Position numbers and translations under genes: made by a program
The notes under the pieces: generated by a model
What the model was told of the DNA's origin: nothing
Seen by the model: only the letters and a program-made list of their open reading frames with translations
Database searches by the model: none
Assembly: GCA_011046405.1 (NCBI GenBank)
Contig: DSAR01000515.1
Span: 1-8,492 of the forward strand
Direction: 5' to 3'
Source of the DNA: Chloroflexota bacterium
GTDB taxonomy: Bacteria > Chloroflexota > Anaerolineae > B4-G1
DNA length: 8,492 nt
Part shown: positions 1-5,654 of the stretch, piece after piece
How the letters are laid out: each line of letters opens with the position of its first letter
Position numbering within the stretch: the stretch's first letter is position 1

Positions 1-187
1 CAGGCCCCTTTACACCCTCGACCAGCCCTGCCTCGCGAAGCAGCCGGAAGAGCTGTGCGACGTAGTCGGCCGATATATCCTGCCGCGCGGCGATGTCCTG
101 GCGCGCGGCAGGCCCCTCGCCGGCGTGCAGAACCAGGTCTACCATTGCCCGCAGCGCATACCGCCCGCGTGTTGAGACACGTATCAT
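1..187 (-). CDS. Rrf2-family transcriptional regulator, N-terminal 62 codons (partial)
   Basis: Read on the minus strand from ATG at 187 to the window edge, the protein begins MIRVSTRGRYALRAMVDLVL and continues through DISADYVAQLFRLLREAGLV and EGVKGP. This is the characteristic Rrf2 winged-helix N-terminus: the STRGRYALRA opening, the recognition helix around 'ISADYVAQLFRLLREAGLV', and the start of the wing, normally G-x-x-GG. The start is supported by AAAAGG seven bases upstream. Rrf2 proteins (IscR, NsrR, RirA, CymR) are dimeric regulators of Fe-S, iron, nitric oxide or cysteine metabolism. Those with an Fe-S cluster carry three cysteines near residues 90-105, which lie beyond the window, so the sensing mode cannot be judged. 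It is divergent from an iron permease/rhodanese operon, and I infer that it controls that operon and itself. Confidence 0.93.
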   Translation of the reverse strand, partial: MIRVSTRGRYALRAMVDLVLHAGEGPAARQDIAARQDISADYVAQLFRLLREAGLVEGVKGP

Positions 188-232
188 ATCATAGCCTTTT
201 CTTGGAAGAAGCTCGTGCGATAATAGACAAAT

Positions 233-273
233 TTACTCAACTATACTTGCTACAGTATACAGCGGTTGAGTAA
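233..273. promoter_or_regulatory. Nested inverted repeat between divergent genes, probable Rrf2 operator/promoter region
   Basis: Two inverted repeats share nearly the same centre. The outer one is TTACTCAAC (233-241) with GTTGAGTAA (265-273), 9 of 9 paired. The inner one is TATACT (242-247) with AGTATA (254-259), 6 of 6 paired. The stretch is AT-rich within GC-rich DNA. Weak promoters can be drawn in both directions: TTGCTA (248-253), 17 nt, TAATTT (271-276) rightward; TATTAT (complement of 220-225) as a leftward -10. Rrf2 regulators usually bind AT-rich dyads over their own promoters, so this is the most likely operator for the minus-strand regulator. The assignment to that protein is inference; the dyads are seen directly. 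Confidence 0.5.
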
Positions 274-294
274 TTTTGCCAACTATTCGTCCAT

Positions 295-361
295 CCGCCA
301 AATGGCGGGTATGGAGGCAGGCTTAATCTCCCTGGTCGCGGCCCGCTCCCCGTGATACGAT
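295..361 (+). promoter_or_regulatory. Palindrome-plus-promoter element, copy 1
   Basis: A 14-bp palindrome CCGCCA-AA-TGGCGG (295-308) is followed by G, exactly 43 nt, then TGATACGAT (353-361), whose TACGAT resembles an extended -10 box. Within the 43 nt a block at 310-333 matches copy 3 at 18 of 24 positions and ends in CCCT, which falls near the expected -35. The -10 lies 27 nt before the rhodanese start, which has a GGGAGG ribosome site at 374-379. If TACGAT is the -10, the palindrome centre is near -66, a usual place for an activator. The -35 (TGGTCG) is poor, consistent with activator dependence. Other copies lie at 2222-2288 and 6697-6763. Confidence 0.6.
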
Positions 362-388
362 GAGACGACGATAGGGAGGTCAAGAACG

Positions 389-799
389 ATGAGTAAACGA
401 CAGACATATTCACTGGCAATAGCACTCGCCGCATTGGCTTTGTTCGCCGCAGCCTGCTCACCCATCCCGCCAGGAGGCAGCACTGACGGTTACACGGTCA
501 TCTCTGTGGAACGACTGGCCGAAATGCTGGAAAACGAGGACTTTGTCCTGGTGAACACCCACATTCCGTACGAGGGGGAGATTCCGCAAACCGACCTGTT
601 CATCCCCTTCGACGAGATCGCCGACCACTTGGACGAGCTGTCAGGCAAGGACGCCAAGATCGTGCTCTACTGCCGCAGCGGCTCGATGAGCACCACGGCG
701 GCCGAAACGCTGGTCGGGCTGGGCTATACGGACATCTACGAAGTAGATGGTGGGATACGAGCGTGGGAAGCGGCGGGCTATGAACTGATTTTTGAGTAG
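389..799 (+). CDS. Rhodanese-like domain lipoprotein
   Basis: A 136-residue protein with an N-terminal signal peptide (K3-R4, hydrophobic 8-20) ending in FAAAC, so Cys23 is the probable lipidated residue and the domain should sit outside the cytoplasmic membrane. The single rhodanese domain spans about residues 35-134. The active-site loop is YCRSGSMS with catalytic Cys95, and the family's C-terminal GGIRAWEAAGYEL is at 121-133. Single-domain rhodaneses carry a sulfane sulfur (persulfide) on the catalytic cysteine; the physiological acceptor is unknown here. The usual DVR after the first strand is replaced by VNTH (55-58), as in some extracytoplasmic members. GGGAGG lies 9 nt before the ATG. 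The TAG stop forms part of the Shine-Dalgarno (TAGGAGG, 797-803) of the iron permease, so the genes are co-transcribed. Confidence 0.93.
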   Translation: MSKRQTYSLAIALAALALFAAACSPIPPGGSTDGYTVISVERLAEMLENEDFVLVNTHIPYEGEIPQTDLFIPFDEIADHLDELSGKDAKIVLYCRSGSMSTTAAETLVGLGYTDIYEVDGGIRAWEAAGYELIFE

Positions 800-808
800 G
801 AGGCAGAG

Positions 809-1633
809 ATGATCGCTGCTTTGTTAATCACGTTACGAGAGGGCCTGGAGGCCGCACTGATCGTCGGAATCGTGCTGAGTGTGTTGCGCAAGCTCAAGCG
901 AACGGATCAGAGCAGACCAGTGTGGGTCGGTGTGGCGGCGGCCATCGCCGTGAGCATCGTCGCCGGGCTGGCGCTCAACGCGTTGGGTGTGGCCTTTTCA
1001 GGTCGTGGCGAGGAGATATTCGAGGGCATAGCGATGCTGGTGGCAGCCGGCGTACTGACCTGGATGATATTCTGGATGCAGCGGCAGGGGCGCCACGTGC
1101 AAGCACAACTGGAATCGGACGTGCGTCAAGCGGTCACCGTCGGCAGTGCGTGGGCCCTGTTCAGCCTGGCCTTCGTGGCTGTCCTGCGAGAGGGGATCGA
1201 GACTGTGCTCTTTTTGACCGCGGCTGCTTTCAGCGCGACACCGGCCGAAACGTTGTTCGGTGGCGCGCTCGGATTGGCGATCGCGGTCGTGCTGGGCTGG
1301 CTGATATTCGCCGCAGGCAAGCAACTGGACATCCGTGCCTTTTTCCGCGTGACGAGCATCCTGTTGATTCTGTTTGCAGCGGGGCTATTGGCCCACGGCG
1401 TGCATGAGCTACAAGAGGCCGCGTTGCTGCCCACGTTCGTCAAGCACGCGTGGGACGTCAACTTCATCCTCGACGAGAACAGTACAGTGGGGGCGTTCCT
1501 CAAGGCACTCTTCGGTTACAACGGCAACCCCTCGCTGCTCGAAGTCATCAGTTACGTTGCGTACTTTGCCGTCATCTACCTGACGACGCGGTTGGGTGAG
1601 TCACGGCAGGTCGCATCGGCGACGACGGCATGA
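809..1633 (+). CDS. FTR1/EfeU-family iron permease
   Basis: A 274-residue polytopic membrane protein of normal family length. Two copies of the signature REGxE motif are visible: REGLEAAL at residues 10-17 in the first helix and REGIETVLF at 127-135 in the fourth. In the FTR1/EfeU family the glutamates of these repeats conduct iron. Approximate helices are 1-27, 38-62, 70-92, 112-140, 148-170, 181-203 and 243-261. Acidic/His sites outside the helices include EEIFEG (68-73) and HGVHELQE (196-203). The family imports Fe3+ (with a multicopper oxidase in fungi, or EfeO/EfeB in bacteria); no such partner is present here, although the upstream lipoprotein may assist. Start ATG with GGAGG 5 nt away. 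It overlaps the next gene by 4 nt (ATGA), indicating translational coupling. Confidence 0.94.
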   Translation: MIAALLITLREGLEAALIVGIVLSVLRKLKRTDQSRPVWVGVAAAIAVSIVAGLALNALGVAFSGRGEEIFEGIAMLVAAGVLTWMIFWMQRQGRHVQAQLESDVRQAVTVGSAWALFSLAFVAVLREGIETVLFLTAAAFSATPAETLFGGALGLAIAVVLGWLIFAAGKQLDIRAFFRVTSILLILFAAGLLAHGVHELQEAALLPTFVKHAWDVNFILDENSTVGAFLKALFGYNGNPSLLEVISYVAYFAVIYLTTRLGESRQVASATTA

Positions 1634-2157
1634 GCGTTAGCGTCTCGCCTCTCGTGGCTTTTGCCGCGGGCCTGCTTTCTTTCGTCTCACCTTGCGTGTT
1701 GCCGTTGGTGCCTGCATACGTGGGCTACCTGGGCGGGCAAGCTACCGGGGGCACAGAGCACGCGCCACCCTGGTGGCGCGTGCTGCTCCACGGTGTCTTT
1801 TTCGTGCTGGAGTTTGCGATCATCTTCGTCACCCTGGGTGCAGCCGCCAGCGGGGTCGGACGATTGCTTTTTGCCTACCGATCGATCCTCACGCGGGTCG
1901 GCGGGTTGATCGTCGTCATCTTTGGCCTGCACACGCTAGGATTGATCAAGATACCACCCCTGTATAACGACATGCGCCGTCACTACCGGCCCCGGCCGGA
2001 ACTGGGATTCCTCTCCTCGGCATTGATGGGGGATCTGGAAGAAATTAACATATCCTTTTGCTCAGGGCGGGACTCCGTGCCCGCCCGGTCGTGCGTGGAT
2101 AAATTATTTATTTCCGAATCCCTGGGCTTCTTCTTCGGCGCCGCTTGGGATGGTTGA
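1630..2157 (+). pseudogene. ccdA: CcdA-type thiol-disulfide/cytochrome c biogenesis membrane protein, interrupted and truncated
   Basis: The first ~133 codons are a clear CcdA/DsbD-beta N-terminal half: SFVSPCVLPLVPAYVGYLGG (residues 17-36) holds the first redox cysteine, followed by helix 2 (50-76), GRLLFAYRSILTRVGG (77-92) and helix 3 (90-107). Intact CcdA has about 220-240 residues and a second cysteine in W-T-P-C of helix 4. Here a 93-bp insertion adds about 32 unrelated codons after SSALMG. Frame then returns to GFFFGAAW (2125-2148), which is the expected start of helix 4, but TPC is replaced by D-G and a TGA stop (2155-2157). I find no helices 4-6 in any frame before copA. The intact protein would pass electrons across the membrane to extracytoplasmic thiols, fitting the rhodanese neighbour. 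A truncated protein could be made, but lacking the second cysteine it should not function as CcdA. Confidence 0.85.
2030..2122. mobile_element. 93-bp MITE-like insertion with terminal inverted repeats and TGG target duplication
   Basis: The left end (2030-2055, beginning GGGATCTGGAAGAAATTAAC and ending TATCC) and the reverse complement of the right end (2097-2122, beginning GGGATTCGGAAATAAATAAT and ending TATCC) match at 19 of 26 positions with no gaps. The middle holds a second dyad, GGGCGGG (2065-2071) with CCCGCCC (2080-2086), so the whole element can fold back on itself. It is flanked by TGG at 2027-2029 and 2123-2125. Deleting one TGG plus the element joins ATGG to GCTTC and gives SSALMGFFFGAAW, exactly the spacing expected in CcdA between G-F-L and the helix-4 tryptophan. 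Its ends are AT-rich, unlike its neighbours. It encodes no transposase, so it would move only by one supplied elsewhere. Confidence 0.68.
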
Positions 2158-2221
2158 GTCGGTGGCTATCGCTCCTCGACCTGGGGATCTAAAGAGGACG
2201 TGAACCCGACCATCGGCACAT

Positions 2222-2288
2222 CCGCTGAACAGCGGGTAGGCAGCCAAGCCAGACGCCCCTGGCTGGCGCGCAGTCGATGTGCTACGAT
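2222..2288 (+). promoter_or_regulatory. Palindrome-plus-promoter element, copy 2 (upstream of copA)
   Basis: CCGCTG-AA-CAGCGG (2222-2235), G, 43 nt, then TGCTACGAT (2280-2288). The palindrome differs from copies 1 and 3 at two positions in each arm, and the changes compensate, keeping six paired bases around a central AA. The spacer is only 14 of 24 identical to copy 1 in its first block but keeps CCCT at the same distance, and CCCTGG (2257-2262) overlaps the expected -35. A further dyad, AGCCAG (2247-2252) with CTGGCT (2259-2264), is unique to this copy and could be an operator for a copper-responsive regulator; that is speculation. The -10 lies 31 nt before a short ORF at 2320 and 134 nt before copA. 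Confidence 0.55.
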
Positions 2289-2319
2289 AGAGACGTCAAC
2301 ATGAGTAGAAGGGATATAA

Positions 2320-2412
2320 ATGAATGAGTTTAGATCCAACCAACAGCATGTGCGTACAATGAGCACAAATTTGCCGTCGGTGTTCCTGTTAGTTGCTGGC
2401 TCACTTAAGTAG
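2320..2412 (+). CDS. Possible 30-residue leader peptide upstream of copA
   Basis: ATG at 2320 opens a 30-codon frame, MNEFRSNQQHVRTMSTNLPS followed by VFLLVAGSLK, ending TAG at 2410-2412. AAGGGA (2308-2313) lies 6 nt before the ATG. The start sits 31 nt after the TACGAT box of copy 2, the same place the first gene occupies behind copy 1 (27 nt) and copy 3 (23 nt). The stop is embedded in the copA Shine-Dalgarno as TAGGAGG (2410-2416), identical to two other gene junctions in the window (797-803 and 4943-4949). It has no cysteines and no recognisable domain. It might couple or tune copA translation, or be a remnant of a former first gene. Codon use is less GC-biased than its neighbours, which argues against an old protein-coding gene. 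Confidence 0.35.
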   Translation: MNEFRSNQQHVRTMSTNLPSVFLLVAGSLK

Positions 2413-2422
2413 GAGGACAAAC

Positions 2423-4945
2423 ATGACCGAGAAAAAATTAACGTTACCCTTGCGTGGGATGACGTGCGCTTCGTGCGCCGCCCACATCGAAAATGCGTTG
2501 AAGGGCGTGGACGGCGTTGCCGACGTCCACGTCAACCTGGCCACCGAGAAAGCCCGCGTCGCGTTCAACACCGACGCCACGACGATCACAGACATGGTAA
2601 AGGCCGTGGACGAAACCGGCTACGAGATTCCCACGGAAACGCTCACCCTGCCCATCGGCGGTATGACGTGCGCTTCGTGCACCGCCCACGTGGAACAGGC
2701 CCTGAGCAAGGTGGACGGTGTGACCCGGGCCAGCGTCAACCTGGCTACTGAAAAAGCCACCGTGACTTTCATTCCCGACGTGGCCACGTTGGCCGACTTC
2801 AAACAGGCGGTAGCCGAGGCAGGATATGAGGCGCTAGAAGTGGCCGACGCGGCTGCCGTAGAGAAAGAGCAGGCGGACGAAGAGGAACGCAAGATGCGCC
2901 AGGCGCGCTTCCGCGTGCGCATCGCCTGGCTCTTCACCGGCCCCCTCATTCTGTGGATGCTCGCCGAGATGTTCTTTGGCATCATGTGGCCCAACGCATT
3001 CGTTTTCAACCTGGGGATGATCGTCCTGGCCCTGCCGGTACTCTTCTGGGTCGGTCGCCGCACGTACCGCAGCGGCCTGGCAGCGGTGTTCCACGGCTAC
3101 GCCAACATGGACACGCTCATTGCCCTCGGCACAGGGGTCTCGCTGCTCACCGGCCCGGCGTCTTTCTTCTTCCCCGTGGCCAACTACGCCGGCGTCTCGG
3201 CGATGATCATGGCCTTTCACCTGACCGGGCGCTACGTCGAGGAGACGGCTAAGGGCCGCGCCTCGCAGGCCATCCGCAAGCTGCTGGAGCTGGGGGTCAA
3301 GACCGCCCGCGTGATGAGAGACGGTCGCGAGGTCGAGACGCCCATCGAGGAGGTTCAGGTGGGCGACGTGATGGTCGTCCGCCCGGGCGAGAAGGTGCCT
3401 ACCGACGGCATCGTCCTGGAAGGAGAGAGCGCCGTAGACGAATCGATGGCCACCGGCGAGTCCATGCCGGTCAACAAGCGGCCCGGCGACGAGGCCATCG
3501 GGGCGACGATCAACCAGGAAGGGCTGTTGAAGATAGAAGCCTCCCGGGTAGGAAAAGACACGTTCCTATCCCAGGTGATCAAGCTGGTGGAGGAAGCGCA
3601 GGGTTCCAAGGTACCCATCCAGGAATTCGCCGACCAGGTGACGAGCGTCTTTGTGCCTGTGGTCATCTCCATCGCCGTGCTCACACTGCTGGCATGGATT
3701 CTGATCCCGGGTTTGATGCAGCCGCTGGTGGGGGCCGGCTCATTCCTGCCCTGGGTCGTTCCAGACCTGGGCGTCATCACCCTGGCGATCGTCTCGACGG
3801 TGGCGGTGCTCATCATCGCTTGCCCCTGCGCCCTGGGCCTGGCGACCCCCACGGCGCTGATGGTCGGCAGCGGGATGGGCGCCGAGCACGGCATCCTGAT
3901 CCGCTCCGGCGAGGCCATCCAGACCCTCAAGGACGTGCGCATCGTCGTCTTTGACAAAACGGGCACGATCACCAAGGGCAAACCGGAGGTGACAGACGTG
4001 GTGGCCGCGAACGGCTTTGACGGGCGCGCCTTGCTGCGCGCCGCAGCGTCTGCTGAGTGGGGCAGCGAGCATCCTCTCGGGCGATCCGTCGTGGAGCGGG
4101 CCGAGGTGGACGAACTAGATCTGACCCAGCCGCAGGCTTTCCGGGCCGTGCGGGGCAAGGGCGTGGTGGCCAAGGTCGATGGGCGTGAGGTGATAGTGGG
4201 CTCGCGGCGGCTGATGAGGGAGAACGGCTTCGACCCGACAGCGCAAGAAGAGACGCTGCGCCAACTGGAGGAGGAGGCCAAGACGGCCATGCTGGTGGCC
4301 ATAGATGGGAAAGTGGCGGGCGCCATCGCCGTGGCCGACACGTTGAAGGAAGACTCGCTGGACGCCATCCGTGAGCTAGGTCGCATAGGCCTGGAGACGG
4401 CGATGATCACCGGCGACAACCAGCGCACCGCCGACGCCATCGCGCGTCGCGTGGGCATCGACCACGTGTTGGCCGAGGTGTTGCCCGATGGCAAGGTGAG
4501 CGAGGTGCAAAAATTGCAGGAGCAATATGGCCTGGTAGCCTTCGTCGGCGACGGGATCAACGATGCCCCTGCTCTGACCCAGGCCAATGTGGGCGTCGCC
4601 ATCGGCACCGGCACCGACATCGCCATCGAGGCCAGCGACGTGACCCTAGTGCGCGGCGAGCTGACAGGCGTGGTGGAAGCGGTCAACCTGAGCCGGGCGA
4701 CGTTCCGCAAGATCAAGCAGAACCTGTTCTGGGCATTCTTCTACAACGTGGTGATGATCCCGCTGGCCATTATTGGCTGGATGCACCCGGTGCTTGCCGA
4801 GATCGCAATGGCGACCTCGTCGATAACCGTGGTCACTAATGCCAACACGCTCCGGCGGACGGAGATTCGCCCGTCCTACCGGCAAGAGGCGACGCCGCCT
4901 GCAACACCGCGGAGGCTCGTGGAGCAGAAAGCGCATACCGCATAG
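2423..4945 (+). CDS. copA: Copper-translocating P1B-type ATPase (CopA)
   Basis: An 840-residue, full-length heavy-metal P-type ATPase. Two N-terminal HMA domains carry GMTCASC with metal-binding Cys15/Cys18 and Cys83/Cys86. After a charged linker (145-163) come the transmembrane region (from ~166), the actuator loop with TGES (344-347), the transport-site CPC in IACPCALGLATP (467-469), phosphorylation motif DKTGT (Asp511), the HP dipeptide in the nucleotide domain (550-551), TGDN (663-666) and GDGIND (709-714). Tyr774-Asn775 and MATSS (796-800) in the last two helices are the residues that define the Cu+ (P1B-1) subgroup, so the substrate is most likely Cu+ exported from the cytoplasm. The start is the ATG with AGGAGG 6 nt upstream; an in-frame TTG at 2393 is unlikely. 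It overlaps the Shine-Dalgarno of the next gene, and is the main gene of a copper cassette. Confidence 0.97.
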   Translation: MTEKKLTLPLRGMTCASCAAHIENALKGVDGVADVHVNLATEKARVAFNTDATTITDMVKAVDETGYEIPTETLTLPIGGMTCASCTAHVEQALSKVDGVTRASVNLATEKATVTFIPDVATLADFKQAVAEAGYEALEVADAAAVEKEQADEEERKMRQARFRVRIAWLFTGPLILWMLAEMFFGIMWPNAFVFNLGMIVLALPVLFWVGRRTYRSGLAAVFHGYANMDTLIALGTGVSLLTGPASFFFPVANYAGVSAMIMAFHLTGRYVEETAKGRASQAIRKLLELGVKTARVMRDGREVETPIEEVQVGDVMVVRPGEKVPTDGIVLEGESAVDESMATGESMPVNKRPGDEAIGATINQEGLLKIEASRVGKDTFLSQVIKLVEEAQGSKVPIQEFADQVTSVFVPVVISIAVLTLLAWILIPGLMQPLVGAGSFLPWVVPDLGVITLAIVSTVAVLIIACPCALGLATPTALMVGSGMGAEHGILIRSGEAIQTLKDVRIVVFDKTGTITKGKPEVTDVVAANGFDGRALLRAAASAEWGSEHPLGRSVVERAEVDELDLTQPQAFRAVRGKGVVAKVDGREVIVGSRRLMRENGFDPTAQEETLRQLEEEAKTAMLVAIDGKVAGAIAVADTLKEDSLDAIRELGRIGLETAMITGDNQRTADAIARRVGIDHVLAEVLPDGKVSEVQKLQEQYGLVAFVGDGINDAPALTQANVGVAIGTGTDIAIEASDVTLVRGELTGVVEAVNLSRATFRKIKQNLFWAFFYNVVMIPLAIIGWMHPVLAEIAMATSSITVVTNANTLRRTEIRPSYRQEATPPATPRRLVEQKAHTA

Positions 4946-4955
4946 GAGGGATGAT

Positions 4956-5219
4956 ATGAAGCACAAAAGCGACGTGAGAGAAGTCATCAATATGGCGGTG
5001 TGCGCCATACTGTCGCTGACGGCGTTCCTGGCTCTCGTTCTGCTGCTGGAGAATGGTCTCTTGCCAGCTTTACTGGTCCTAATCATCAGCCTAGCCTGTC
5101 CCGTGGTATGGCTGGCCCTACTATGGGACAGCGGAGGCAAAGGATTGGGACAACAGAAACGGCGGCAGCGCGTCGAGAGCACTGCTACGTCACAGCAAGA
5201 GCAACTCGCGCTGACGTGA
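4956..5219 (+). CDS. Small two-helix membrane protein in the copA operon, function unknown
   Basis: An 87-residue protein, start MKHKSDVREV. AGGAGG (4944-4949), overlapping the copA stop in TAGGAGG, lies 6 nt before the ATG, so it is translated with copA. Two hydrophobic segments (about 11-32 and 36-57) are joined by a short E-N-G turn, predicting a helical hairpin; a basic stretch (Q66-R72, KRRQR) and a polar tail follow, probably cytoplasmic. Cys16 and Cys48 lie in the two helices but no classic metal motif is present. I do not recognise a family. Its place between the copper ATPase and a YHS metal-binding protein suggests an accessory role in copper handling, which is inference from position only. 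Confidence 0.8.
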   Translation: MKHKSDVREVINMAVCAILSLTAFLALVLLLENGLLPALLVLIISLACPVVWLALLWDSGGKGLGQQKRRQRVESTATSQQEQLALT

Positions 5220-5261
5220 CAATACAAGTTCTTTAGCCAACCAAAGAAGGAGGTGAGTTGA

Positions 5262-5444
5262 ATGGCGATCGATCCAGTCTGCAAGATGAAGGTGGACCCA
5301 GAGAAGGCCGCGGTCAAGGCCGAGTACCAGGGGCAGACCTACTACTTTTGCGCCCCCGGCTGCAAGGTGGCCTTCGAGAAGAAGCCGAAGAAATATCTGG
5401 AAGAAGCCGATGAGGGTGAGGGGCATCATCACCACGGGCGCTAA
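5262..5444 (+). CDS. YHS-domain metal-binding protein with C-terminal histidine tail
   Basis: A 60-residue protein that is almost only a YHS domain: DPVCKMKV (4-11) and Y-x-G-x-T-Y-Y-F-C-A-P-G-C-K-x-A-F (22-38), then KKPKKYL. The cysteines Cys7, Cys30 and Cys34 are the usual metal-ligand candidates. The C-terminus adds an acidic stretch and HHHHGR (55-60), a second probable metal site. YHS domains occur fused to, or beside, heavy-metal ATPases and bind metals such as copper; a small free-standing one next to copA may act as a cytoplasmic metallochaperone or buffer. There is no signal peptide. The Shine-Dalgarno AAGGAGGT (5247-5254) is near-perfect, with 7 nt to the ATG, suggesting high expression. 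It is the last gene before a strong hairpin. Confidence 0.92.
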   Translation: MAIDPVCKMKVDPEKAAVKAEYQGQTYYFCAPGCKVAFEKKPKKYLEEADEGEGHHHHGR

Positions 5445-5467
5445 GCTTCTCCTCCATTGAGAAAAGC

Positions 5468-5500
5468 GAAGGGCTTCCCGGACACGATGGGAAGCCCTTC
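5468..5500 (+). terminator. Strong hairpin at the end of the copper cassette
   Basis: GAAGGGCTTCCC (5468-5479) and GGGAAGCCCTTC (5489-5500) pair over 12 of 12 bases around a 9-nt loop, beginning 23 nt after the YHS stop. There is no T tract after it, so it may act as a weak or factor-assisted terminator, or as a 3'-end stabiliser of the copA mRNA. The next hairpin (5547-5560) does carry a T run. Confidence 0.7.
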
Positions 5501-5546
5501 CCACGCCCGACCAGGTTGATCGCCTGAATGGGCATCACGGATAGAG

Positions 5547-5564
5547 GGAGATTTTTCTCCTTTT
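5547..5564 (+). terminator. Small intrinsic-terminator-like hairpin
   Basis: GGAGA (5547-5551), loop TTTT, TCTCC (5556-5560), followed directly by TTTT (5561-5564). The stem is only 5 bp but with the T run it has the form of a rho-independent terminator, backing up the stronger hairpin upstream. The remaining ~90 nt before the AAA+ gene show no clear promoter. Confidence 0.45.
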
Positions 5565-5654
5565 ACCAGTGGAGAGGTGACGATCGGGGAACCGAGTTAG
5601 TCTGATGATTGGTGAGAAGAATGACGATTTACTACACAATTCCGGGAGAGTACA

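Noticed and set aside
55..461. Short open frames on both strands over the Rrf2 gene and divergent intergenic region
   Set aside because: The plus-strand one is antisense to the clear Rrf2 sequence; the minus-strand ones run through the promoter element and rhodanese signal peptide and have no recognisable product.
2065..2086. GGGCGGG/CCCGCCC as a stand-alone terminator of the iron operon
   Set aside because: No T run follows and it lies in the middle of the inserted element between its terminal repeats, so it is better explained as part of that element.
3355..4716. A 453-codon open frame on the minus strand opposite copA
   Set aside because: It is the antisense shadow of a GC-rich gene with full-length CopA motifs on the plus strand; its Ser/Thr/Arg-rich translation shows no domain or ribosome site.
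4646..5317. A 223-codon minus-strand frame across the copA end and small genes
   Set aside because: It opposes three plus-strand genes with good ribosome sites, and its translation resembles no protein family.
5534..5546. CACGGATAGAG as a fourth copy of the -10 motif
   Set aside because: It shares GGATAGAG with copy 3, but there is no palindrome with AA centre 44 nt upstream; the hairpin at 5468-5500 has different sequence and spacing.
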